64,000 nucleotides of DNA from Mucilaginibacter sp. SMC90 (GTDB lineage Bacteria; Bacteroidota; Bacteroidia; Sphingobacteriales; Sphingobacteriaceae): the NCBI RefSeq assembly GCF_022811725.1, contig NZ_CP094527.1, positions 6,696,001 to 6,760,000 on the forward strand, written 5' to 3'. This document shows positions 18,629 through 27,231 of the stretch, piece after piece. Under the pieces are notes generated by a model. That model saw only the letters and a list, made by a program, of their open reading frames with translations. It did not search any database and was not told the DNA's origin. Numbering within the stretch: the stretch's first letter is position 1; each line of letters opens with the position of its first letter. The translations under genes were made by a program, and so were the position numbers.

Positions 18629-19279
18629 TTAAGCCGGATTCTTGGCAGTGCGGCTTTTTATAGCAGCAAGAATAGGTGGCAGTATTGATATCAGGATAAT
18701 GATCACCCCTACCAACGAGAAGTTTTTAGCTATGATATCTACCTGTCCTAATTTGTAGCCTGCAAACAGGAATACAATGATCCATGATGCACCGCCGATA
18801 ATGTTGTAAAGGCTGTAACGTAAAAAGGGCATCCTGCCTACACCGGCTACAAAGGGTGCAATGGTACGGATAATAGGCATAAAGCGACTAAATATCACCG
18901 CCTTGCCGCCGTGTTTATCAAAAAAAGCTTTGGTTTTAAGATAATATTCAAGCTTAAGGATCTTATTTTCTTCTTTAAAAACTTTTGGGCCCAAATAGCT
19001 GCCTAAAAGGTAATTTACGGTATTGCCGATAAATGCAGCGGCAATTAATATAATACCCAGCAGCCAGATATCCAGCCCCGAGCTGCCACCTGCTATTAAA
19101 GCACCGGCTGCAAATAATAACGAATCGCCGGGTAAAAATGGGGTTACTACAAAACCTGTTTCGGCAAATATGATCAGGAAAAGGATGAGGTAGGTCCATC
19201 CCTGGTAAGCGCTGGTTATTTGTACCAGGTGCTTGTCAATATGCAGTATAAAGTCGATTATGCTTTTTATTACTTCCAC
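18629..19279 (-). CDS. DedA-family membrane protein
   Basis: 216 residues with five or so hydrophobic segments. Family signatures: FAETGFVVTPFLPGDSLLF (re-entrant loop with acidic residues), GNTVNYLLGSYLG, FSRFMPIIRTIAPFVAGVG and the following GGASWIIVFLFAGY. DedA/SNARE-associated proteins act in recycling of undecaprenyl phosphate or other lipids across the inner membrane. Which lipid is not evident. It ends 23 bp from the convergent DUF3108-like gene. Confidence 0.92.
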   Translation of the reverse strand: MEVIKSIIDFILHIDKHLVQITSAYQGWTYLILFLIIFAETGFVVTPFLPGDSLLFAAGALIAGGSSGLDIWLLGIILIAAAFIGNTVNYLLGSYLGPKVFKEENKILKLEYYLKTKAFFDKHGGKAVIFSRFMPIIRTIAPFVAGVGRMPFLRYSLYNIIGGASWIIVFLFAGYKLGQVDIIAKNFSLVGVIIILISILPPILAAIKSRTAKNPA

Positions 19280-19324
19280 AGGCTTAATTTTTGCCCAAAA
19301 ATATAAATATTAAACAGAAAGCAG

Positions 19325-20065
19325 CTATTGAAGTGTCTTACTAAGCAGATTATTAGTTAACACCCCCGCACCAAAAGCCAGTGAATCGGCGCTGCCAACA
19401 ATACCTTTGGTATAAATTGTATATGCGCGTCCGTCTTGTATGGTTATATTTTGCAGGGTTGTTTCAATTGTTGTAGGCGTTCGGGTAGTTGTAATGGTAA
19501 AGTTATAATTACCGGCAGTAAGTTCAACGTATTTAGATACCTTATTAAAGGTTGTACCACTTACAACAAGGCTGTCGTTAGCCCTCAGATCCAGTGCAGC
19601 TGTATTGGGCGAGGTATGCACAAACCTCAATTTTCCCTTTCCTATTGACGGTAAACCGGTGCTATCAGATAATATGAATGAACTTACAAATGAGCTATCT
19701 TTCCTGAAGCCGGTTATGAATAAGGTATATTTTCTGTTGGCCTTAAGCGTTGTATCAAACTGAAGCAAAATTGCAGGTGCCGTAGTAACTGTACGCAATT
19801 GCAGGGGTGGTTCAAGCGTTGAAAGATAAAAATATCCCGAACTGTTAGGATAAGTATATGTAGTTGTACTATACCTTATAAAATGCTGGTAAAGATATAC
19901 CGGCAAAATATCGGGGCTCAAATTAACTATCTGAAACTGGGTATTGAGCCCAACTGAAGATGCGTTGCCACCCTTGCCGCATGATGTAACTCCGCATAAG
20001 AAAAGGCCGCACAGTACAGCCACAAAAAACGAAACCAGTACCTTGCTTTTATTTTTATTAGCCAT
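19325..20065 (-). CDS. DUF4397 lipoprotein (second of pair)
   Basis: 246 residues from the ATG giving MANKNKSKVLVSFFVAVLC; an upstream in-frame start would overlap the preceding gene and bury the signal. A type II signal with lipobox VTSC directs it to the envelope. The mature part contains a beta-sandwich DUF4397 repeat (ALDLRANDSLVVSGTTFN, KYVELTAGNYNFTI). It starts 7 bp after the previous DUF4397 gene, so they form an operon. Function unknown; such proteins are surface or periplasmic. Confidence 0.82.
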   Translation of the reverse strand: MANKNKSKVLVSFFVAVLCGLFLCGVTSCGKGGNASSVGLNTQFQIVNLSPDILPVYLYQHFIRYSTTTYTYPNSSGYFYLSTLEPPLQLRTVTTAPAILLQFDTTLKANRKYTLFITGFRKDSSFVSSFILSDSTGLPSIGKGKLRFVHTSPNTAALDLRANDSLVVSGTTFNKVSKYVELTAGNYNFTITTTRTPTTIETTLQNITIQDGRAYTIYTKGIVGSADSLAFGAGVLTNNLLSKTLQ

Positions 20066-20072
20066 TAATATA

Positions 20073-20768
20073 TTATTGATTAGTGAACACACCGGTTGCC
20101 AAACCGGTACTTTTATTACCATAACCAAAGTAGGTATATACCTTGCCGCCAATTAGCTGCACTGTATCCCTTACAATGGTAGCAGGAAATGCTGCAGAAT
20201 GCAGCGCCATATTATGTTCTCCAGGCGCTACCAAATAAAAAGCCGAGGTTGTCTTAAACCCGAGATCTTTTACTTGTTCGGTATCTGCGGCAGCCGTTAT
20301 ACCTTCAAAGTGCACACTTATATTACCCGCATCAGCCGATGCATTAACAAACCTGATTTTTGCCTTTGGGGCGCTACCTGTGTCGGCTGCTAATACGTCG
20401 GTAGTTTTGAAAACCTGATCTGCCGTATTGCCGGCCACGTAAAATGAATATACCGAATCCTTACTTAATGTTAGCGGCAGGCTAAACAAAGGATTGGCGT
20501 TGTTAGGACCATCTAACTTAACCGAATAGTTTTGAGTGCCCGATTTCACCAAAATATACCCCAGCGAACCTCCGGGATAAAACGTTGTTGTATTATTTAT
20601 CCTGGTACCATTAACGTAAATGTTAACATTGTTGAAGGTAGTATTAATAACGTTTAATGATGTTGTTGAAGAATCAACCGCATCGGGTTTATCATTATTT
20701 TTTTTACACGATGCAAGGTAACCTGTCGTCGCGGCTATCATCAATAAAACTTTAACCTTTATATTCAT
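20073..20768 (-). CDS. DUF4397 lipoprotein (first of pair)
   Basis: 231 residues from the ATG at 20768 (MNIKVKVLLMIAATTGYLASC); the in-frame upstream codon at 20774 is a TTG. Lipobox LASC. Two beta-sandwich stretches follow: NTTFNNVNIYVNGTRIN with YPGGSLGYILVKSGTQNYSV, and KIRFVNASADAGNISVHFEG with LVAPGEHNMAL, the DUF4397 pattern. It shares architecture with the downstream gene and is probably its diverged duplicate. Confidence 0.82.
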   Translation of the reverse strand: MNIKVKVLLMIAATTGYLASCKKNNDKPDAVDSSTTSLNVINTTFNNVNIYVNGTRINNTTTFYPGGSLGYILVKSGTQNYSVKLDGPNNANPLFSLPLTLSKDSVYSFYVAGNTADQVFKTTDVLAADTGSAPKAKIRFVNASADAGNISVHFEGITAAADTEQVKDLGFKTTSAFYLVAPGEHNMALHSAAFPATIVRDTVQLIGGKVYTYFGYGNKSTGLATGVFTNQ

Positions 20769-20822
20769 ATACAATTATAAGCTATAACTGCTTACTGTAA
20801 TTTTTGGTATCGGGTGCCTAAT

Positions 20823-20853
20823 AAAAAAAGTCCGGTTTTATGTTACCGGACTT
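20823..20853 (-). terminator. Intrinsic terminator after dnaN
   Basis: A 9-bp stem AAGTCCGGT/ACCGGACTT (20828-20836 with 20845-20853) with an 8-nt loop, followed on the minus strand by seven T's. Confidence 0.88.
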
Positions 20854-20882
20854 AGTTTTGGATTTATAATTTAAGTTTACAC

Positions 20883-22007
20883 TTAAGCATAGCTATTGAG
20901 CATCACCGGCATAACCAGCATCAGCACATCTTCATTCTCGTCACCTCCCTGCGGCAGTAATAGGCCCGCGCGGTTTGGAGTTGACATTTCCAAAGATACT
21001 TCTTCGCAACTTAAATTCTTCAACATTTCTATTAAAAATCTTGCATTAAAGCCAATTTCCATGTCCTCGCCCTCATATTGACAGCTTAAACGTTCGTGGG
21101 CCTCGTTAGCAAAATCAATATCTTCTGATGAAATATTTAACTCGCTGCCATTTATTTTGAGCCTAACCTGGTGGGTGGTTTTGTTAGCATAGATAGCTAC
21201 ACGGTTTAACGAACCCAGGAAGGTAAGCCTGTCGATATTTAGTTTATTTGGATTATTTTGAGGAATAACAGCCTCGTAATCAGGGTAACGCTCATCAATT
21301 AAGCGGCACACCAGGTTAATGTTGCCAAACTTGAAAAAAGCACTGGTGCTGTTATATTCAACCGATACGTTCACATCATCGCTTGGCAATGATGATTTAA
21401 GCAGGGTTAAAGCTTTTTTAGGTAAAATGAACGATGTAGTGCTTGCGGCCTTTGCATCTTTACGACGGTACCGAACCAGTTTGTGCGCATCGGTTGCAAC
21501 AAAAGTAAGGGCCGATGTTGTAAGCTGGCAGTAAACACCCGTCATAGCCGGGCGCAACTCGTCATTACTTACTGCAAAAATGGTTTTGTTGATAGCTTCG
21601 GCTAAAACTGAAGCAGGCAGGTTTACCGATGAGGCATTTTCAACAACCGGAATTTTCGGAAAATCCTCGCCGTTTTCGCCGCTTAGTTTGTATTTACCGT
21701 CGCCGGCGTTGATTTCAATAGCGAAAGTTTTATCATCAACCGAAAAAGCAACAGGCTGCTCAGGTAATGATTTCAGGGTCTCTAACAATATACGCGACGG
21801 TATAGCAATCCTTCCATTCTCTTTAGCCTCAACAGGCAGCGAGGTGGTCATGCTGGTTTGCAGGTCGGTAGCAGAAATGGTCAAGTTCCCATCCTTTATC
21901 TCGAACAAAAAGTTTTCCAGTATCGGCAGCACAGTACTGCTGCTTAACGCACCACTTACCGACTGCAGTTGTTTGAGTAATGTTGATGTAGAAACAATAA
22001 ATCTCAT
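20883..22007 (-). CDS. dnaN: DNA polymerase III beta subunit (sliding clamp)
   Basis: 374 residues, the usual length. It begins MRFIVSTSTLLKQLQSVSGA, has the three clamp domains (about 1-125, 130-250, 255-374) with ATDLQTSMT, ATDAHKLVRYRR and the C-terminal VLMLVMPVMLNSYA, where family members end in (M/L)-P-(M/V)-R-x. It tethers replicative polymerase to DNA. dnaA and oriC-like DnaA boxes are not next to it. A TATTTTTG -7 box (22034-22027) precedes it. Confidence 0.98.
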   Translation of the reverse strand: MRFIVSTSTLLKQLQSVSGALSSSTVLPILENFLFEIKDGNLTISATDLQTSMTTSLPVEAKENGRIAIPSRILLETLKSLPEQPVAFSVDDKTFAIEINAGDGKYKLSGENGEDFPKIPVVENASSVNLPASVLAEAINKTIFAVSNDELRPAMTGVYCQLTTSALTFVATDAHKLVRYRRKDAKAASTTSFILPKKALTLLKSSLPSDDVNVSVEYNSTSAFFKFGNINLVCRLIDERYPDYEAVIPQNNPNKLNIDRLTFLGSLNRVAIYANKTTHQVRLKINGSELNISSEDIDFANEAHERLSCQYEGEDMEIGFNARFLIEMLKNLSCEEVSLEMSTPNRAGLLLPQGGDENEDVLMLVMPVMLNSYA

Positions 22008-22026
22008 ATGGTTGTAATTAATCTAT

Positions 22027-22034
22027 CAAAAATA
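22027..22034 (-). promoter_or_regulatory. -7 promoter box of dnaN (TATTTTTG)
   Basis: Perfect TAnnTTTG match on the minus strand, 19 nt before the ATG. No clear TTG -33 element was found. Confidence 0.5.
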
Positions 22035-22040
22035 GAAAAT

Positions 22041-24434
22041 TTAACGGGCATACTTTTGCCTGCGTAAATAATGTTGAAAAATAGCACATATTAACACTAA
22101 AACCAGCGGCGCAATGGTATTTACCAACTGCCAGTACATTTTTTCGCTGCGGATGCGCGCCCGGTTCAGCAGGCGGATCTTGATCTCCTTGGTACGCAGG
22201 GCAATCAGTCCCGAGTCGTCGGTCATGTAATCGGCTATGTTAAGCAGCAGGTTTTTATTCCCGTAGGTTTGATGTGTATAATGATCATATCCTAACGGAT
22301 ATGGTGAACCGTCGCTGCCTATTTGGTTCTTTAAAATATCGCCGTCACTGATCACTATCATTTTAGTAGGTTCACTTTGCGATAGTACCGGAACCTGCTC
22401 TTTTAGTCCTTCGGGCAGAGGGCGGTTTTGCCAATCACTTATAAAACGACCTTCCAGCAACACGCCGGTTATTTTAGGTACGCTTTGAAACTCTTTAGGA
22501 TTGGGTTCCTGCTCCAACGCCTGCAATGATAAAATATGCGGGGCAGTTAATTTTTTATTATAGGGCGATGATGTTAGCAGCACCGTTTTATTTACATTTT
22601 TGGTATCCAGGATATCAATTGAACTTGCAAACTCGCTGCTGATGCCGTCAAGGTTTTTTACCACAGGGTGTTTGCTTAACGGAATAAATACCGGGTAATA
22701 CAGCCATGGCAGCATCTGGATCTGCGCCTGCCCGCCAACGTTGCCTGTGCTGATGGGGATCTGCGAGCAGTTCATATCGGCTATCAGGTCATAATTAATG
22801 CGGATGCCATAACGAAAAAGCTGATCATCAAGGTTAAGCTGTTTTGGAAAGGCAAGCTGCTCCCCGCCATGCCCCCGAAGACTGTCCAGTTCGGCGCTCA
22901 CCTGGTCTATCGTCCATAGTACCCGGCCTCCGTGCATAATGTACTGGTCGAGCTTAAATTTCTCTATTTCCGAAAACTTCTGATCGGGCTTGGCAATTAC
23001 CAGTAATTTGATCTTTTGCAGATCGGCAAAAGAGATAGCACTTAAATCAACCCGGCCTACCTGGAAACCTTCGGCAAGGGTTTTCATGGCATCGTTCAGC
23101 TGCAGATCTGTTAATTCATGGTGGCCTTCGGTAAAACCTATTTGAGGCCTGCCCCCATCATCCGCTTTTTTTATAGCCGATGTAAAAGCATATTCCAGGT
23201 TTTGGATAGAGTTGTTCAGCACTTCATCAGGCGAAAGCCCTATCCTGCTGAGTAATAGTTTTACAGGAATATCCTTCCCATTGGCAGAAACCAGCGCCGA
23301 GGGGAAAATAAGCTTTTGCGTTACGCCATTATCGGTTTTAACGCTCAGGTTGGTTGGCTCTACTCCTTCGGCAGCCATGTTTTGGATCACCTCGTTTTGC
23401 TGGTCATTGTTTAAACCTTTCAACGGGTCACGAAACTCGAACTGGATTTTACCTTTACTATAAGCTTGCAAGTCGCTCAGCATATCACGCGTAGCACTCT
23501 GCAGGCGTTTAAAGCCGCCCGGCAGGTTATCGCCCTGCAAATAAACCACCACCTTAATACGCTCCGATAGCCTGCGCATGATTTTACTACTTACAGGTGA
23601 TATGGTAAAGCGTTTTTCGGCGGTAAAATCAAAGCGGGTAAAGGAAAAATAAGACGAACTGACAAGCGAAAAAAATACGCACAATAATCCAACCATACCA
23701 TTGGATAAGCGCTTTTGCCTTTGCCTGCCTAAAACAAATAATGTAAGCCAGATAAAAACGCCTCCAGCTACTAAAAAGTAAGTCAGATCGCGGGTATCCA
23801 GTACACCACGGCTTACTGAATCATAATGTTGGGTGATACCTAAATTCTGCAAACCAAGATCCTGCAGGGATAACAACTGACTGATGGAATCAAAGCCGCT
23901 GTAAAAAAAGAAACACAGGAAAACGGATATGGTGAATGCGATGATCTGATTTTTGGTGATAGATGAGGCAAACATGCCTATCCCAACAAAAACACCGCCT
24001 AATAAAAACAACCCAATATATGAACCTATAACTGCGCCGGCATCGATGTTTCCCGGTGGAATACCCAGCGAACTTACCGAATAGTAATAAACCAATGTAG
24101 GCAGTAACGCAAACAGTACTATTGATAAACAGGCAAAGTATTTGCCCAAAACTATCTCCCAATCTTTTAAAGGGCGGGTGAACAGCAACTCAAAGGTGCC
24201 TTCCTTACGTTCTTCGGCAAGTGAACGCATGGTGATGGCAGGGATCAGGAACATAAACAGATATGGCGCAGTACTGAACAGGCTTTCGAGCCCGGCGTAG
24301 CCATATTCTAATATGCTTGAATCAGGAAATACCCATAAAAATAAACCAAGCACCAATAAAAATACGCCGATGGTAACATAGGCTACCAGCGAACTGAGGT
24401 AGGATATTATTTCTTTTTTAAGGATGCTCAGCAC
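22041..24434 (-). CDS. GldF-GldG fusion: ABC-2 permease plus Gldg-family auxiliary protein
   Basis: About 797 residues. I place the start at a GTG giving (M)LSILKKEIISYLSSL because the alternative TTG at 24488 falls within the likely -7 box. The first ~240 residues are an ABC-2 permease with six membrane helices (GldF-like: AYVTIGVFLLVLGLFLW, SLAEERKEGTFELLFTRPL). The rest is GldG-like: a membrane helix, a large extracytoplasmic domain (FTRFDFTAEKRFTIS, IGFTEGHHELTD) and a final helix. In Flavobacterium GldA, GldF and GldG form an ABC transporter linked to gliding; here F and G are fused. The ATPase is 2.8 kb away at 27232. Confidence 0.9.
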   Translation of the reverse strand: MLSILKKEIISYLSSLVAYVTIGVFLLVLGLFLWVFPDSSILEYGYAGLESLFSTAPYLFMFLIPAITMRSLAEERKEGTFELLFTRPLKDWEIVLGKYFACLSIVLFALLPTLVYYYSVSSLGIPPGNIDAGAVIGSYIGLFLLGGVFVGIGMFASSITKNQIIAFTISVFLCFFFYSGFDSISQLLSLQDLGLQNLGITQHYDSVSRGVLDTRDLTYFLVAGGVFIWLTLFVLGRQRQKRLSNGMVGLLCVFFSLVSSSYFSFTRFDFTAEKRFTISPVSSKIMRRLSERIKVVVYLQGDNLPGGFKRLQSATRDMLSDLQAYSKGKIQFEFRDPLKGLNNDQQNEVIQNMAAEGVEPTNLSVKTDNGVTQKLIFPSALVSANGKDIPVKLLLSRIGLSPDEVLNNSIQNLEYAFTSAIKKADDGGRPQIGFTEGHHELTDLQLNDAMKTLAEGFQVGRVDLSAISFADLQKIKLLVIAKPDQKFSEIEKFKLDQYIMHGGRVLWTIDQVSAELDSLRGHGGEQLAFPKQLNLDDQLFRYGIRINYDLIADMNCSQIPISTGNVGGQAQIQMLPWLYYPVFIPLSKHPVVKNLDGISSEFASSIDILDTKNVNKTVLLTSSPYNKKLTAPHILSLQALEQEPNPKEFQSVPKITGVLLEGRFISDWQNRPLPEGLKEQVPVLSQSEPTKMIVISDGDILKNQIGSDGSPYPLGYDHYTHQTYGNKNLLLNIADYMTDDSGLIALRTKEIKIRLLNRARIRSEKMYWQLVNTIAPLVLVLICAIFQHYLRRQKYAR

Positions 24435-24485
24435 GTTATAATATATTGTATTAAGCGCCGAAATTACAACAATATTGTCCCAAAG

Positions 24486-24492
24486 CAAAGTA
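24486..24492 (-). promoter_or_regulatory. Likely -7 box of the gldFG fusion (TACTTTG)
   Basis: The minus strand reads GTACTTTGC about 50 nt before the proposed GTG start, preceded by heptad repeats at 24501-24535. It is one base short of TAnnTTTG. The plus-strand RDD gene has the same TACTTTG at 24983-24989. Confidence 0.4.
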
Positions 24493-24500
24493 CAACGTTT

Positions 24501-24537
24501 GGATATCGAATTTCGGAATTTCGATTTCGGATTTATT
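24501..24537. repeat. Heptad repeat block upstream of gldFG
   Basis: Units GATATCG-AATTTCG-GAATTTC-GATTTCG-GATTT on the plus strand. Read toward gldFG they are CCGAAAT-type, the same orientation as upstream of pheT and glyQS. Confidence 0.75.
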
Positions 24538-24552
24538 TCTATGGCAGGTTTA

Positions 24553-24893
24553 AGCGCCCTTTGCCATAGTCGTTAACCTAAGGGAGTAATTTGGTGCAAG
24601 CCTTTTAAAATCCCCTCTCGAGAGCAGAGCTGTTGCATTCTAATTCAATGTGCTTTAAAAAGCCAACACTCGAGCGTCCACGCTCGAGTGTTGGTTTTTT
24701 TTGAGCGTCCACGCTCGCGTAACAACATCAAAAAGGTAAGCGTGGACGCTTACCTGAGCAATAATTCAAGCGAAAGACGCTTGAACTTGCAACTATACAT
24801 TAGAATGCAACAGCCCTGCTCTCGAGAGGGGAATCGCACATTCCCCTGCATTTGAGGGGGCGCCTTAAGTTAACGGCTATGACGAAAGACGCC
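24553..24893. mobile_element. Composite 340-bp palindromic element (MITE-like)
   Basis: The outer arms 24553-24580 and 24866-24893 pair with 21 of 28 matches, all differences being transitions. The inner arms 24611-24643 and 24800-24832 are inverted copies with a single mismatch in 33. Inside are a perfect 14-bp hairpin 24663-24694 followed by eight T's, and a second perfect hairpin 24735-24754; both carry a GCGTSSACGC core, which recurs at 24704-24717. No ORF inside is credible. The element lies between divergent promoters, where a terminator-like hairpin is not expected. Confidence 0.7.
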
Positions 24894-25048
24894 TGAACTT
24901 GCAGAGCACATATACCGCCCTCAAAAAGGTAACATCTACCTAAAAACTCAAAGTTTAATAATAAGGAAACAATAAAAAGCATTACTTTGCTGCTTTGTTA
25001 ACAGCTAACTAAAGCTTAAATAATTATCCTAAAACCTTATTCCTCATC

Positions 25049-25963
25049 ATGCTCAAAAAACACCTTAACCCTATTATAGCCGTAGCAAGTTTTATTATTG
25101 CCATAACCGGCATTATTAATAACGCCTTTTTCCCAACACACGATTTTGCTGTAATGCGTTACAAAGACCTGGCAAACCCGTTTTATCTCGATTGGATATT
25201 TAGCGGCAGTTCATTAAGATACAATGGCTTAAACTATGTTAACGCGATTGTTGATGGGATACTTTTATTGGGGGCCATTGCATTTGTTGCATCAGGGTAT
25301 AAAAGGACACGGTTGATCAGGTTTGTGTTCTCAATCATATTCCTTTCGAATGCGTTGATATTTGTAAATTTAATTTTATTGTTCATATTCAAATCGTATT
25401 TCACCATATGGCTGCAAGACATCTTTACGCATTTGCTTTATTACCTGCTTGATGTTTTTTGGATAGTTGTGGCGTTAAAAGTATTGAACCACCTAAAAAG
25501 CCAAAAAGCCTTGCAGCAGGAAGTTGTTAATGACGGGGAGCATCCACAATCATATTACGTTAAGGCCGCCATTGGCTATAGGATATTGCACCCATTGGTT
25601 GATATGTTGGTTACCATAGCCGTTTTTTCAGAAATATTAGGCCGCTTTGTTGATTATGGTTCGGGGGCATTGTTCCGTTTCATGACCCAAACGCCCGAAA
25701 GCTGGGCCCAGAAAAATATTACTTTGGTAATAATTGCCTTACGCATTCTTTATTACATCATTTGCGAATCTGTTTTGGGCAGCTCTCCTGCAAAGTTCCT
25801 TACCAAAACGCGTGTTATTGATTATGATGGAAATAAGCCTTCGGTGAAAAAGGTCATCATCCGCACATTATGCAGGCTTATCCCGTTTGAGGGCTTTTCG
25901 TTTTTTGCAAACGATGGATGGCATGATAAAATATCAGAAACAACGGTAGTTAAGGAAGAATAG
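25049..25963 (+). CDS. RDD family membrane protein
   Basis: 304 residues. The N-terminal half (1-165) has four hydrophobic helices without a recognised domain. The C-terminal half is an RDD domain: GYRILHPLVDMLVTIAVF in the first helix, then YYIICESVLGSSPAKFLTKT with the conserved SPAK motif, then RTLCRLIPFEGFSFF and GWHDKISETTVV. The name-giving Arg-Asp pair corresponds to R in YRIL and D in LVDM. Some RDD proteins exchange Na+ or Li+ for H+; most are uncharacterised. Single gene. Confidence 0.85.
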   Translation: MLKKHLNPIIAVASFIIAITGIINNAFFPTHDFAVMRYKDLANPFYLDWIFSGSSLRYNGLNYVNAIVDGILLLGAIAFVASGYKRTRLIRFVFSIIFLSNALIFVNLILLFIFKSYFTIWLQDIFTHLLYYLLDVFWIVVALKVLNHLKSQKALQQEVVNDGEHPQSYYVKAAIGYRILHPLVDMLVTIAVFSEILGRFVDYGSGALFRFMTQTPESWAQKNITLVIIALRILYYIICESVLGSSPAKFLTKTRVIDYDGNKPSVKKVIIRTLCRLIPFEGFSFFANDGWHDKISETTVVKEE

Positions 25964-26069
25964 TTATAACCCCGGAGAACAGAAACAGATCGGCATGTTC
26001 TATCCGCCCGTTTTAGGGACAGGGCAACGGTTGACAGCTGCGGACGGTATTATAAAGCTTATCGGTTTA

Positions 26070-26579
26070 CTACCTGCCAAACCGATAAGCAAACCTGATA
26101 GCGGTTTGCTGCAAAGTATGGGCCGACCAGCTTTCGTACCGTAAACCCAGCTCAAAGTTGCGGTTATCAGCGCCCGTGGGGATCATGATTGCCGGACCGA
26201 CTGAAAAGGCAAACAGTTTACGCTCATCATAATTAAGTTCGATGGCGCTGCCTGCTTCAGCTTCCAAAAATACGCCCGAACCAACGTTATATCTCAACCC
26301 GGCCTTTAGCGGCACAAAAATATCGCCTCCCGAATGCCCATTATTTAAAGGCGAGTTTTTACGAAAAAAGCTACTGAACCCCGCTGTAAGTGTAAGGCTT
26401 ACCGGGCTTACAATTGGTTGCTCCAGCTTAAGCGAAGCGCCAACTCCTACGTTGTATAAACTGCGCGAAGGAATACCAAATTCTACACCGGCACTAAAAG
26501 CCGTTGAAGGTTTCAGGCCCTCCTGGGCATAAATTTTAAAAGCAGGGAGGATAAGGAGCAGCAATAACAGTTTTTTCAT
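26070..26579 (-). CDS. Small outer-membrane beta-barrel protein
   Basis: 169 residues from the ATG giving MKKLLLLLLILPAFKIYAQ (signal peptide, cleavage after YAQ); a longer in-frame extension overlaps the upstream gene and is not conserved-looking. The mature part has alternating hydrophobic strands (FSAGVEFGIPSRSLYNVGVG, LKAGLRYNVGSGVFLEAEAG) and ends IRFAYRFGR, as expected for an eight-strand barrel. No specific family recognised. It follows the unknown gene at 26638 by 58 bp. Confidence 0.75.
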   Translation of the reverse strand: MKKLLLLLLILPAFKIYAQEGLKPSTAFSAGVEFGIPSRSLYNVGVGASLKLEQPIVSPVSLTLTAGFSSFFRKNSPLNNGHSGGDIFVPLKAGLRYNVGSGVFLEAEAGSAIELNYDERKLFAFSVGPAIMIPTGADNRNFELGLRYESWSAHTLQQTAIRFAYRFGR

Positions 26580-26637
26580 ACCGGGCCTAAAATACAATAT
26601 TGGGAGGTATGCTGGGCTTTGTAACAATGGTTTTGTT

Positions 26638-27210
26638 TTACGGTTGATTTCCATCAACTTCTTTGCCATTCCAATCGGTTATTAGTGGTTTATGAAGCTC
26701 ATGCCATCTGCTTACAAAATGATCTATATTATTTAAATCAGCGGCAATAAGCTTGTTAAGCTGAGCTTTCCTTTTGTTAAATCCCCATTTGGTACAATAC
26801 CGTTTCAATTTATGCGCTTTGGTACGAAAAAGCGGCATGCCTTTAAAATCATCTATTCGCAAACGCATCCGTGTAATACTATTTGGCGGCAGGTGAAACT
26901 GAAAGCCATCCATACCCTGCAATTGCTGCACCGAGGCAACCGACGGCTGCAATTCAAAAACATTCAGGAATATCTGTATCCATTTGTCGCCCCTTGAAAT
27001 GTGGGTTTCAATAAACTCCATACGCGAATGGTTGCTCACCCGGCATAACGCGTACGAAAAACCATTTAAGTTATTGCGCCCAAACCACGATGAGGTAAAG
27101 GGTGTTTTTTCAAACCCGTTTCTTTGCAGCGCGGGAATAGCTGTTTCAATAAAAATTTTATTTCTTGCTTCAAGCAATGTTTTAGGCGATACTTTATAAA
27201 ACAAACCCAT
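26638..27210 (-). CDS. Hypothetical protein, possibly DUF4304-like
   Basis: 190 residues, soluble, no signal peptide or membrane helix. Mixed alpha/beta: an N-terminal helix (TLLEARNKIFIETAIPALQ), then strand-rich WFGRNNLNGFSYALCRVSNH and KWIQIFLNVFELQPS, then a basic C-terminal region (KAHKLKRYCTKWGFNKRKAQ). The pattern 'terminal helix, GFEKT, then N-x-x-F-S' recalls DUF4304 proteins, but I am not sure. It ends 21 bp after gldA starts its downstream side, in the same orientation, so it may be the second gene of a gldA transcript. Confidence 0.65.
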   Translation of the reverse strand: MGLFYKVSPKTLLEARNKIFIETAIPALQRNGFEKTPFTSSWFGRNNLNGFSYALCRVSNHSRMEFIETHISRGDKWIQIFLNVFELQPSVASVQQLQGMDGFQFHLPPNSITRMRLRIDDFKGMPLFRTKAHKLKRYCTKWGFNKRKAQLNKLIAADLNNIDHFVSRWHELHKPLITDWNGKEVDGNQP

Positions 27211-27231
27211 ATCGCGTCTCCTTATAAATTC

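Larger units (their letters stand above)
24489..25048. other. Gene-free divergent spacer
   Basis: 560 bp between gldFG (minus) and the RDD gene (plus). It holds the heptad block, the composite palindrome, and a TACTTTG box near 24983 for the RDD gene. No coding region is supported. Confidence 0.7.

Noticed and set aside
20883..22007. Replication origin near dnaN
   Set aside because: No dnaA, gyrB or recF neighbour and no cluster of DnaA boxes; dnaN is often remote from oriC in this phylum.
24435..24488. TTG start of the gldFG fusion at 24488
   Set aside because: The TTG overlaps the probable -7 box, and GldF proteins begin near the ILKKE motif.
24800..24982. 60-codon open frame on the minus strand
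   Set aside because: It lies across the right arm of the palindromic element, has no domain features and an odd composition.
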